Assembly (NCBI GenBank): GCA_013397115.1
Contig: VWZW01001381.1
Location: 248,001-312,000 of the forward strand
DNA length: 64,000 nt
Origin: Edolisoma coerulescens
Lineage: Eukaryota > Chordata > Aves > Passeriformes > Campephagidae
Direction of reading: 5' to 3'
A program made the translations under genes and the position numbers. The notes beneath the pieces were generated by a model, which saw only the letters and a list, made by a program, of their open reading frames with translations, did not search any database and was not told the DNA's origin. Below are positions 26,100 through 38,500 of this stretch, piece after piece. Each line of letters starts with the position of its first letter. Within the stretch, counting starts at the first letter, position 1.

Positions 26100-26750
26100 T
26101 AATGTACTTGCACAAAGGCCCCTGGCTGTGGCTGCAGGGTCACCTCGCTCTGGCCTCCCTCAGGCCAGGATGCTGTCACTGCCCCTGGCCCCCTCCTGCC
26201 CATGGCTGGGTCACCCTCAGGAACTGACGTCCTCGCCCCGTGCATGGAACTGGGGTTGCCCGGGCATGCGGAAACCTGGCTATGAGGAAACAGGGAGGTG
26301 TGGAGAGAGGAGGAGAGAGAAAAGAAAAAAAAAACCAACCGAAAGCCAACCAAAAAAAATACAGCAGAAGAGAGGCAGACGCCCAATTTCTCTGCTGGCT
26401 GTCTCCAAAATATTTTGTGTTTGTGTTTTCAACAGCTGGGGCACTCCTTTCCCTCAGGACTTGTAGGGAAGCCTGGGTGCCCCGAAACTCCCCTGGCATG
26501 GCATACACGTGCTGCATCCACCCCGTGTCCATGGCAGTGACACCATCTGCTCCCGGCGTTGCCTGCTCCCACTGCGCCTCCAAGGCACGGGGCCAGGGCC
26601 GCAGATTGGTGTCCCCGCTGCCCTGTCCTGACCTGTCTCCTCCCTGGTGCACAGGCAGCTTCAGCATGCTGCCCACCACAGCATGCATGGCCATGGAGAT
26701 TGGGCTCAACAGCAGGACTGTCTGTGAAGCCACAGCTCCAAAATGCCATG
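26100..26750. promoter_or_regulatory. GC-rich, CpG-enriched patch
   Basis: Between AT-richer flanks, this stretch has clearly higher GC and many more CpG dinucleotides; about ten fall in 26470-26640. Long frames run open on both strands (26176-26787 -, 26240-26797 +), which is what GC-rich non-coding DNA often shows. It could be a small CpG island serving an upstream GSG1 promoter or an unannotated non-coding transcript. It could also be just a GC-rich segment. No exon or start site is identified. Confidence 0.3.
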
Positions 26751-29700
26751 AAGGAATGGAAAAGGATCCAAAAGGAGATGCCCTCAATCCTGCATAATTA
26801 CCAGGACATCCAGAAAGATAAAAGGTACAATTGTACTATCTAGCATGATTGTTTTCAAAGCACCCACTGTGCCAAAACCCCTCTGCTCAGCACTGTAAGG
26901 AAAACTGGTCTCATTATTCTCTTTAGACAGCATATTGACTCCTCTGATCTGTGCTTGCTACCACCTCTGCTGTGTCAGGGAACCCAGCCTGAGAAACTCG
27001 CTTGTGCCTTCTGGCCACCAAGCTCGCTGCATCTCTTGCCATGCTGCCTCTTTATTCATTAATCTTTCCCCTCCCAGTTTTCTCTTCCCCTTTTTTTTTC
27101 CCTTGTCAAAGCAAGGAGTTTTTAATAGCTAAAGAACGAAAACACCTCCCACGCCTTGCCTCAAAAAAGCTAACTCGCTGTCTTACTCACTCTTTTAGAT
27201 TTCCAAACCTTTCCTGCTAGCTTAGATGTTTCCTTTGAGGCACTGGTTCCTCAAATACTAGCATGTGAGTATAACTTTAGTAAACCAGGTAGCTCCAATG
27301 GCCTTGAGAGGACAATCCATGTGAATAAATAAATCAGATCTGGAATGGACACACGGCATTTAGCTGAGATGGAAAAGTTTTCTGGTTTATATTGTGATTT
27401 GATTGGGGGAAAAAAAAAGATATTATGAGGGACTTTATTCCAGGATGGAGTAGTATCTCCCTTGCAAAAAGTTTTAGCAGTACGCTTGAAGTTCTTCAGG
27501 GTGCTAAGGTCATAGTGAATACAGATGGATTGATTAGATAATCTTTGGAGGCTTCCTCTAACTCTGCTTATTCTGATTCGCCATGGTGAAATGGAGGAAA
27601 AGATAAATTGAAGCAAAGAACAATTGCTTTGGCTTTCTCATTTCCATGAGTGAAACCAAAGCGCAATGTGGTTTAACCGTATTGTTTCAAATTTTTTTTT
27701 GCTTTAAAACATATTAAACACATCCTTGACTCCAAGATCATCTGCATATGTGAAATACTCTTTGCACAGAATAATTTTAGATCCTCAAATTTTGTTATTA
27801 CCAAAACAGAATGTCTCCTGCTGTCTTTGTGCTGATTCCAATATCAACAAGGATCCCCTGTGCTGTAGATTTGCATCTGTGGGAATGACTCCAAAGACCC
27901 AACCTTACAGTGTATGGAAACAAGGACTATTTTTGAACTATCAGTCCAGCCATGGCAATGCAGAGTTCAGCACAGCTTACTCCGTTTCTGGACTTAGGTT
28001 TGTACCCTGCGTTGTGCTCCGTAGTGCTGGAGTGAAATTCCTAGCAACACCCAATTAAAACAAGCACTGAATGTTTACTCCCCATCATTGCCACTGCTTT
28101 GACTGCAGTGTAAACGCACCACTAATGACTTGGCTGATGGGAGGGGAAAATTACATGTCAGAGCCAAGTACAGAACTAGGAATTTGGGCCACCAGCCAGC
28201 TGGTTAGATCACACTGTGTGCCTCTAATGAAACGCATTGATTTGTGACTCTTACAGTAACATTTTCAGGAACTCACTTCACTAGGTGTTTATTTGTGTGT
28301 TGGAGCAGCCTGGTGATGTTGGAAAACTCAAGCAGACACTGCTTACAGAGCAAGAATAAATTTTTAAGAATGAGGTTAATTAATCATTGGAATAACTTTT
28401 CTAAGGATGTGATGGGTTCTCTATCATATTCTGCTGCACAGTCAACACCAGTTAGTTGTATAAAATACGTGCTATAGCTCTAGCAGGAGTTCTCTGTATC
28501 ACTAGAAATGATTATCCAAAGTTCTTTGGGTTCTGTTACATCTGAGAGGAGACTGTGTTGTTGTAATGGTTCCTCTTGATGATAAAAAACTCCATGAGCC
28601 TGTGGTAGTCATTGAGTCTGGGTGTCTGTGATTCTGTGTAGTAACAGACTGAGCTCTCCTAAGTGGTAGATTTAAAAGTAGCAGCAATTTTCAGAGAGGG
28701 GACTACCAAATTACAAAGATTCATTCTGCACCAGTGGACGCCCTGCCAATCTTGCAGCTGATATAATGTGCTGTGATGATTTAGCGAGCTCAGAAAGAAT
28801 TAAACCATCAATAAAATGCCAGACTTGGTGCATTTCAAAGCATTTGGTCAGATCTCATGGAATTTCTTGGCTACTGCATGTTCAGTCAGACAGGAAGACA
28901 TGGGGGAGAGCTCATGATCACCTTGTAGTATTTCACTGGACACCTCAGAAGAGCAGATGGGAATAGTGAGCAGTAGATAAGGTAAGTGTTCCTCTACTTG
29001 GAGTTTTGTACAGACTCTTTTCTGGTCTGGCACCTCTTTAATGTCCTTATAGATGTCTGTAAAAATTTGTGGTTTTCTTGTCTGTTTACAGTTTATGGTT
29101 AGCTAAATTACATAAATACAATTTTTTTTCTGTGTTCTCATGTGAACACATCCTAAAGTTAAAGTACTCTGTGAAAAGCAGCCCCCTAGACTTACATATG
29201 ATATATAGTCTTATATTTCCTATCTAGAAACTGAGACACCTAGAATCTCTAGTGAGTCCTCAAAGTCTTTGTTGCTGCATCTGATTATTTTCCTTTTCAT
29301 GTCTGCTTTCTGCGTGGTTTTTCAGTGGCTGAAAACCATAGAGATTAGAAAAAAAATCCAGCCAACTAAGACTTGTTTGGAGAAAAAAAAAGGAGAAGGA
29401 AAATAAAAAGTAATTGGGTCCAAACTGACAGACTTGTTTGCCTATATTTAAGATGCATTTACTTAGTCCAGTTCAATCTTTATTTCTGTTCTGCCACAGT
29501 CTTAATGTCTAGCAGTGTAAGCTGATCATCTTTGAAAACAGAATTCACCTTTAAATGTGCTTAGACTAGAAAAAATATGCCTGGTGAGGTCATTTTCAGA
29601 GCAAGAGTTAATGCATCATGCAAACAGCTAAATAAAGGTTACAATCTGAGTGGAATTATTCAGAGCTCAGGGAGAAATCTGGCATTTGCAGTCTGTCACT

Positions 29701-30555
29701 GGGTTTGAGAAGTCTGGCTCTCTCCATGTCACTGTCACTCAGGAGACATCCTGCTTTCTGTGTGGCAGTAAGGGAGGGGACTGCGGCTCTGAATGATCTT
29801 CCTGTAAAAACAGCAAAAACAGGAGCGGTGGGAAGTGTCATGTGCGAGGAATGTGTGGAATGAGGGGTGAGTATGAGCCCGTCTTTGTCCAGTTTTCACA
29901 GAGCGACTCTATGGGTGTAAATAGCCACCCTTCCTCCTCTCCTTTCCTCTTCAAATCAGGACAGCAAATGATCCCTGGTATCCCTGGAGGATTGCTGCAT
30001 GGGAGGCTGGGAGGAGTCGTGTGTCTCTTGAGTTAAATATTGCAAGTTTTGGGCCCTATCTGGCAAGGTCTCCTTGACCTTCTTTTCCACCGACATCCCT
30101 GGGAGTTGAGTGTGTCACTTTGGGGCAGGGTACACCCAAGCCAGGGTGTAGATGGTGATAGAGCCAGGATAAAAACGCATCACTTGTCAACGCCCAGGCT
30201 TTTTTAGACCTGGCAATCTCCATAGCGGTGCTGTGCAAAGATTTGGGGGTTTTTTTGCATTTTGTTTCCTTGTTTTGTTTCTGTAAGTCAAGCGCTTGGC
30301 TGATTGCACAGGAAATCAACTGCTATGGGCATTCACTTCAATGGGCGAATTTTAAACAAGTCACCAGGGACTGGCTGCTGCTGAGTTCAAAGAGAAAGAG
30401 ACATCCAAAAACTCTAGCCAAGCCAAATTATGGTGGGAAATATCAGATACAAAGAGGAGAAAACTGGAGGCACAGTAAGGTGAAAGACAGATACAGCTTG
30501 ATTTTCCTGTCTACAATAGGTCAGATTGAGGTGAGGTTAAAATAGAAATTTAGAA

Positions 30556-30592
30556 AACAACAATCAACCAACCAAAATCCAACCCAAAACCA
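30556..30592. repeat. A/C-rich low-complexity stretch
   Basis: Degenerate CAACCAACCAAAA-type units. Confidence 0.5.
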
Positions 30593-33500
30593 GATAAAAT
30601 CCCCATAATTTTGCTAAGGGAAGTTTGTTGAACATCAGGAAACATGCTCTTGTGTTGGTGTTCTATGAGTTGTGAGCAATAATCTGGGGAAATTTAATGT
30701 GGTACTTGACAAAATATTGTAAAAAGTGTTAAAAAGAATCATTTCATGCAGGGTAGAAGGTGAGCAAAAGCTAAGCTCCTGCAATCATTCCTCTTTTTTT
30801 CTTTCCCAGTGATTCCGTGTGTTCCCAGGCTCAGATAACTCCAAGAGACGGACCCACACCCCATTTCAGAGTCAAGGTAAAGAGCTTGTGTGCATAAAAA
30901 CGTAGAAAAAAAAAGGGGGGAGGGAGGAGGAATTTCAAGGGAAGGAATAGAAGTCTAAACTTGGGTGTTGCTTCCCCCCAGCATACACGCGAGCAGCAGA
31001 GACTCCCAAAAAGAAGACTAGAGAAAGATTGCCATCTTCTGGAAGGATAAATATCTGCCATTATTCAGAATACTAAACCTGCTATAAGCATGTTTTTTAA
31101 ACCATAGCATATTTCTGATAAATTTATTTCCCAACATGCATTCTTATCCATATAAAACTAACTCAGTTTAATTTCATCGATACATATGCCATGAACCCAG
31201 CTTTAGAAACTGACATAGAATCTTGGGCTTTAATGATACTCTCATCAAGCTTAAAATTAGGAAGGTATTAAGGGTTATCACTAGATATGGACTTTATCTA
31301 TTCTTGAGCCTGTAAACCAGGCCTTTTTATTTTTTTTTTTGCCTGAGCATTTAGAAGTCAAATTTAAGGTGTCCAGATGTGAACAGACTGAAAAAAAGAA
31401 AGAACGAAAAAATCACTCTCCTTTTAAACAGCATCAGCTGTTGTTCTTCCTACTTCAGTAAATTAAGTACATCTGTTTCAAACAGAACCTTTTTATTAAT
31501 CAAAAACCTGCAGGCAGTCCGTGGAGCACAGGGACATTTAGCATTGCTTTCAGTTAGTCCGTCTTAGAAATGCTTATCTATATTAGAGGAGTTTATGCAG
31601 CGGCTGGGATTAAAATACCCACAGAGCTACTGCCCATTCTGCTCAGGGCAGGAAGGGTCAGGAGCCCGGGATAGCACAGCCCACGTGCTGGACCGGGAAC
31701 TTCTCCGTCCGCTGCCCGTGCTGTGAGGGGCTGTCACAGGCTGTGCTGTCACCCAGAGCTGTTCCTGCACCTGCCCCAGCCTCTGGGCTCTGGTGTTGGA
31801 CATGGGGGATGAGAATGGATAGACCACTGGTTTCCTCTGTCTTGGCAGAGCAGCATGTAGGGAATCTGCCTTGTTCCCTCCCAGCGGTGGTGTGAGCTTC
31901 ACCTGCTTGGCACTGGGCAAAGTCCTTGTGGGGAAGACAGGATGTGTACCTCTGGGATGCTCCCCTCCCTTGCAGTTTGATTCAGTGCAGCTCCGCTCCA
32001 TGACCTCGAGTACGTTCTCGTGAGAGGTGATGTCATTCTTGCTTTTCATGGTTTTGATACCACATTTTGGGAGCCTTTAAAATTCCAGGATAAGAGCTCA
32101 GAGGGGACTTTGTGTGAATGTGAATCTCTGTCTCTTCTTACTAGGTTCCCAAATTCATCCAGTGTGAACCAGCTGGGATTCCCAGTGAACTTCACATTTT
32201 GGTAAAAGCTGCCACTACAAGTGACACTGACAGTCTACCTCATTCTCCCATGCTTTGAGTATTGGCTTGACTTGCTGCTGTTTCACATACCTCCTTCATG
32301 GTGGTGATGCCATGGTGTCAGTCTGCCACTCAGCAGCTCTTCTGCTAAGGGCCTCCTTTTGGCATCAAAATTCCCAGTGCCCATGGGGAGAGCTGTATTG
32401 GTATCTCTTCAGGGACTGACATCCTCAGTCCTCAGAGCAGATGCAGTTGCATAAACTTTCCTCTCCCCATTTTTTTTGTTCTGCCCTTTCTGCAACTATC
32501 AGGTATGGCCAGGAAGATATCCTAGGGCTGGGATGCTTTTGGTCTTTGCCGTGCTGCTGAGACAGTGCACAGGACAGGGGGTGGCCTGATGCCCAGGGTG
32601 CTGCCAGTTTCCAAGCTAAGGTCACTCCTCCCCTATAGCATTGGCCAGAGCTGCCAGCTTGCTCCATACAAGCTCCCAAACAGCTTCCACATGGGGATGG
32701 CTGGAATCTTTCAGTGTTTTAAAGAAACTTTCTACTCAGTCAATACAGGTCACTCTTCTGCACTTAATCCCAACCCGCAGCACCAATCGCTTCCTATATA
32801 ATCTCCGAGAACAGCTGTGCCGTGATTGCATTGTGGATTACAAAATGACCATTTTCCACAAAACAGCTGCTGATCAGAAGGATAGCATTTAATAATCACT
32901 GGGGAAGCAAAGGAGGAGGGGACCAGACAAAGGAGGAATGGGTTTTATAGCAATTTGGTTTCTTGGAGGATATAGTGATGAGCAAAACAGCAGACAAAGC
33001 ATGAGTCCCACTTCTGTGCTGTTCATCCAAATTAATAGGACTTCAAAGACTTGCTGCTAAGGTAAATTCAGCTCTCTTTCCTTTTGGGGCTATCTAGATA
33101 TTATGGTTGGTTATTATCAGTGAGTGCCTGGCTTTCGTGGAGGGAAGCTTTTCTAACAATGTTTTCAGGAAGTAGTTCAGATTTGCTTCTCATTCCATGT
33201 GTCTTCTGCATCCTTGATCCACTTCCTACTTCTGACTCATTTGTTTCTTGTATTTTTTATGTCTTTTCCTTAACACTCTTCCTGAAATTATACAGCCTTT
33301 CAACTACTGTCATAAATCAACTGGAGAGAATATTTTTCCCACAACTGAAGATTTAAATTAGAAAGATGATTTTTGTCAATATTGTGAGTGGAATTTTTTT
33401 GTAAAATAAAAACGTTATCAACCCAAAACCTGATGACAGAAAAATCTTAAAATCAAGTATTGATGAAAAACTGAAAAACTTTGTGTGCTGAAGGTTTCAG

Positions 33501-35193
33501 TTTTCAGGTGAAAATTATGGTTTTGAGGAGAGCAATTTCATCTGTAATTTCCTTTTCAGTCATAAGCCAAATTTTCCACCAAAAAAACTTTCTGTCAGAA
33601 GTTTGCCACTACGCTTAGCCAGAAACTGTTCCCAGTAGGTGTCTACTCTTTGAAAATGGTGATATTCAACATACGTTCAAATCATGAAAGTCATTAGTAA
33701 TGGCATCACTAAGATGTTACCATCTCCGGGGTGCAGAAAGAAATGTCCTGGTGAAGAGACAAAAGAAGCCAGAGTATGAAACAATACAGGAAAATTTCAG
33801 GAGCTGAGTATTCTCTTGCTTTCAATGAGGGTGTTTGGGGTCAGGCACTGCTTTCTCAGTGTAATGAGATGCTAATAAGGTCCTGCTTTTCAAGAGGAGC
33901 TTCAGCACCATCTTTTTTGACCATGTTTCCAAGCTTGCTAGTTAGCAGAAAAAATGATTCTAACTGCAGCACTTTTAGCTGTGGTGCAGTCACAAACAAT
34001 GTGTTTTGTGACTGCAAAGCTCGGTCTCGTACTGTTTATTTATAGTGGTGGCCACAGGATGCTGGGTCTTTCTCACACGTTCAGCGTTGGGTGAGTCAGC
34101 CAAAGTTAAGTCAAGAGGACCAGCAGCAGGCAAAGCCTGTACAAACTGAATCTATTCATGGGTAAATAGATTTTCAGAGTCATAAATAGGAAAGGGTGGG
34201 AGTATCTGGATGAAGTTGTGCCAAACATAGGGAGTGCCATGTGGGAAGAGACATGCGTTGATTACATGAAAGTTGATGTGTGGGTAGATGACATCTAATC
34301 AATCTATGGAGTGATATTTTGGGGTTCTCAGGAGTCAGTGCAGGGTTTTGCAGGAACCCTAAAGTCTTCATCTTCCCTCTGAGAAAGTCCATAGGACCCT
34401 GGTTCACAAACTGCTTTCTGAATTACTTTTAATGATGAGATGAAACTGGTAAGAATGTTTGTGGCAATGTTCACTCTTACAGGAAAAAAAACCTTTGGCA
34501 CTTTTTGTGAAAGCAGAGGTGCTGTCATCCCACCACCCTACCAAATTTCTGATGTGCAGATGAGAGCTCAGGTGGAAGGTGCTGCTCTGGGGCTTGTACT
34601 CAAGATGCCAGGTCTGGATAGCTGGGTATATTCTCTGAGCAGGCCACTGCTTTGATGTGTGACCTTCAGCGATATGGGAAGATTTTCCTGCCTTTACCCA
34701 CTGAGAAATCACTATACTCTCTACCTCCTTAGGTACAGTAGTGAACTGCTTGAAAAAGTGTTTTGGGACACTTGGCAGCATGATTTTTCATTTATTTGGA
34801 GAGAGTATTCATTGTATTTCTTGTAAAGGCAACACATGGTATTCAGGGAAGTTGGTTAACAGTTCCTCCCCATCATCTCTGAGATGGATAAATGTGATGC
34901 TCCTTTGTTTTGCTCAGACACCTCAATGCACTCAGCCCTGCTGTGTCTGCTGGGTCACCCTCTCTTCCCCAGTACAGATATTCAGCATACTTTGAAATGG
35001 TCGAAGCTGACCTATTGGTCCACCGCCCTGGCTTTCAGAAATGGTTCTTCTGTGCTGGGTGAGCTGTTGGGATGTTGTGAGGAGGGCAGAGTGCTCATGA
35101 CCCCTCCCCACAGATGCATACTGGGAAAAGGTGGGATCCATAAGGCTAGGTGGGACAAGTGGTGTGACAGTCCCTCCTGTTTGTGTGTTGTAG

Positions 35194-35512
35194 ATGGAGC
35201 TGCTGAAGGGACTGCCGCTGCACCGTACTTTCCTGGCTGTCATCCTGAACCTGCTGGCTCTCACCCTCTCCACCACTGCCTTGCTGGGCAGCTACTGGTG
35301 CACCGGGACCCAGAAAGTACCCAAGCCTTTGTGTGGGAAGAGCAAAGCCTCCCAGTGCGTGGGTGTCCCCATGCCATCTGATGCAGATGCTAGCAATGTT
35401 TCATCTGAGGATGTAGTGCACTACAGCTGGGAGACTGGAGATGACCGCTTTGCCTTCAGATACTTCCACACAGGGATGTGGCTTTCCTGTGAAGAGAGCA
35501 TGGAAGGGCCAG
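35194..35512 (+). CDS. GSG1: GSG1 coding exon 1
   Basis: Encodes residues 1-106 (MELLKGLPLHRT to ESMEGP) with TM1 and most of the first extracellular loop, including W35 and GMWLSC. Donor CAG|GTAGTG at 35513, phase 1. The ATG is preceded by TAG, which is both an in-frame stop and a good acceptor after a T/G-rich tract. An upstream exon supplying the 5' UTR or a few residues is therefore likely. Confidence 0.92.
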
Positions 35513-38500
35513 GTAGTGTGCTGCTCAGCACAACTTATTCCCTTGTATTTAATCCACAGAAGTTTGAAACCAAAAGGTGGGATGCTGAGAACACTTGGTT
35601 CTTCCTTTTCCTAGATGGTATCAGCCCTGTGCACTGGTGTGGTCAGTGTATTTCTCTCCTTCACTGGAATGTTCACAGAGCAGGGAAATGGAGAATGGTT
35701 ATCTCTGGTGTGCCCTTTGGCCTGGAATAGGGGCTGTGAAGTGCAAGTGATGGTGGTGGTGGCAGTGACTTTGTGACGGCACTATTCATCCTGATGGGAA
35801 CTGCCATGAGCCTCCTTTCCCTTTCCCCATATCTCCATTCCTACATACAGCTTACTTCATGCTCTTCAGGGTAAATTTGTGCATGTCCTCTCAGAAATTT
35901 AAGTACAGTGATTTTATGCAGATGTTAATTTTTAGCTATCACTGTGAGGACTACAATAGTTGGTGTTCTCCTTAAATCACCAAACTGAGTGGTTTTGTGT
36001 TGTTAAACAGAAACTGGGCTTTTCTTAAAAAAAAAACCAACAAAACAAAGAAATAGAATTACTGCCTTACAGATACAGAGAAAACCTGGAGGATTTGAAC
36101 CCAAAGGAACTAAAGCCAGGAGGCAAATTGACCTGAGGATTAGAGCTGCAATATTGTTATTGTTTTTAGTTTTTGTGATATTGTGACAGGTTTCATTTGT
36201 GGTTTTTGACCATGTGGGACTGGCACTGTAAATCCTGGAGTGCCGGGGACTGGTTGTGCAAGCTGTACTAGAACCCTTTGGTGCCTCCCTTCACCCTTGA
36301 CTTGTTCCTGCCCAGACCTGCTCAAGCCCTTCTGCTGGAACCTGTGCCACGCCAGCACAGGTGGGTGCTCCGCAGTGCTCAGATGCCCTTTACTGCCTGG
36401 CACACACATCAAGGATCAGAACTAATCCAGAAGGTGGCCAACAGAGAGATTTTTATCTAAAGACAGAGTGATGAAAGTCACTTTCATCAGCCCATTCCCC
36501 TGAGCCCACCTCCCTCCCTTCAGCTCTGCCCAAGTACAACTGTCTCACCTTCTTTAACCAAGCCATCCTTCCAGTATAGTATTTTTCATCTTTGTTGCTA
36601 TCAGAGTTTGAAAATAAATAACTGGTGAAGAAAAGCAGACAGAAGGAGGGGTTGGAGCAGAAGGAAGTGTGCTTGAAACTCTCATGTCCTAACACGTGGG
36701 CTGCTTTTTGTTATGAGCATTTCCAGATGAGCTGTGGAAGGAGGTGTATTTATTTAGGACTGGGTTGGGTTGGGTTGTGTTTCCATGATGCTTGTGGGAA
36801 TGAAACTACATCCCTTGACTGATTTCTCTAAAAGACTTATCTGGCCACTGGGCAGTCCTGGAATAACCCCAGTTCCTGAAGGAACGCAGAAAGTATGTAA
36901 CATCTGGATCGCAGCAGAACATGGGATAGAGCACGGGGTAGAAGCACAGTCAGTCTCAGTCTCCTGCTTCCTGTAAATCAAGCACAACCCACCCACCACT
37001 GTGCATCTTTGAAGCAAGTGCATAGACAATAAAAACAACAAAAAAGGGACTACTCTGAACAAAAGGAGTTTGAGTCGAGCTGGAGAAAGGATTTCATTAT
37101 TCAGGCTAATCTCAGGATCAGTTTAGATGAGCCATTACTGAATATCCTCATTAAAGTTCTAGGTGAAGTAGCAAATTGCAAGTTAATGAGAACTGCAGAT
37201 GGCACTAAACTGGGTAGCATCCTGAGAGCTGTGGATGACAGAAGTAACACAGGAGATTTGGAAAGATTAGAACTGGGGATAGAAATTAAGAAAATGAGAT
37301 TCTTACATGAAGCGGAAATGTCTGAGAGAAAATACTGTGCCAAGTGGAGGAGAGGACCCTCAAATGCAGGAATGCAGTATGCAGGGACAGAGACTTACAG
37401 ATAATACTGATGGACCCTCAGCTGAGACAGTAGTTTGCGCCTGGCCAACATAAAAAGCCAAAGCAAATATTAACACAATTTGTTGAAATAGCATGCCTAA
37501 AATGTGAGGACCAAGGACCATATTTCTCTATGAGTCTCTGCCACAGAAGGGGGACTCGCATCTCTGTCACAAAGTATTTCATTTGGGAAGTTCTTTTTTT
37601 TGCTTTCTTTTTTGAGAAGCAGTGGTAGAAATGCTCTTCTGAGATTGGGGTGTGTGGGAATTCAGCAGAAGTGGTGGATCTGCAGTCTGTTGCAAGCTAC
37701 ACCCTTAATAGACCCGATCATCAGTAATGTTGTGGATGAGTAGCAACAGATTTTTATATCCAGCAGAGACTAGTAAGATTTATGAATTGCTGAAGCCTTT
37801 TTTTCTGAAAAGGCCATTTCTAGTTTTGCAGGCAAATGTTGCCTTCCCGTCCTTTGCCTCAGTGAAGGTCTGGAAAGATAGTCAGAAAAAGACCAGAGGT
37901 GAGAAGGTCTGATGGGTAGATTCAGAGATGACTGGATGTATGCACTGAAAAGAGTGAGATGAAGAGATTTTCTTTCCCCTTATGTTCCCTGCATTGTTTT
38001 GTAAACTAAAAGCTTTGGTTTTGTGTTTCAGAAGAGAAATGCCGCAGCTTTATTGAGCTTTCACCACCCGCAGAGAGAGGTAAGAGCAAATCCCTGTATC
38101 TCACTATAGCTACCCAGCGCCTCCTTGGGACAGGGGACCTGCAAGATTTTGCCTGTGTGGGGACAGCAGGGTGAGTCCCCAAAGACCCAGGCATGAAATC
38201 CTGTCCTCGTGGTTGCTAAAAGAGCAAAGATTTCCTCCCAGATGTTCACATAAACCACTGCCATTTTTGAAGTCAGTGCCAGAAACCTCAGATTCCCTCC
38301 AATATGAAGTGTGATTTGTCTCATGTAGTAAGTTGCCTGGTCTGGGGTTGTCATCTTGCTGTTGTAAAGGGGAAGAGGATGGATGCCACCTCAGGGCAGT
38401 TCCTCACACACAGGTGACATATTAACTCAGTGCTTCAGTTTTGGGGTTTAATATGATGAATCTGGAACCTGAATCACCTCTTACTTTGTGGTAAGTAAAT

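Larger units (their letters stand above)
25441..35193. other. GSG1 upstream DNA, no coding exon recognised
   Basis: No exon is supported. Contents are a GC-rich patch (26100-26750), poly-T and poly-A tracts at about 26040, 27090, 27410 and 31325, an A/C-rich low-complexity stretch at 30556-30592, a second moderately GC-rich patch at about 31630-31990 and an AT-rich stretch at about 33360-33600. The GSG1 promoter and any 5' non-coding exon should lie in this interval, but no TATA box or initiator can be assigned by eye. Confidence 0.5.

Noticed and set aside
26176..26797. Overlapping long ORFs on both strands (203 codons -, 185 codons +)
   Set aside because: Mutually overlapping frames in GC-rich DNA, with low-complexity Lys/Phe-rich stretches from poly-A/T tracts. 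No domain, signal or splice context.
33360..33600. AT-rich stretch with many GAAAA/TTTTC units, possibly an old interspersed repeat
   Set aside because: Similarity is only in base composition; no ordered match to a repeat family could be followed.
1..35193. EMP1, the expected syntenic neighbour
   Set aside because: No frame resembling its four membrane segments or its GLW-x-x-C loop was found. It may lie further left.
35513..35730. Continuation of the GSG1 exon 1 frame to a 178-codon ORF
   Set aside because: It is read-through past a clear donor into intron 1. The mammalian protein continues in the exon at 38032 instead.
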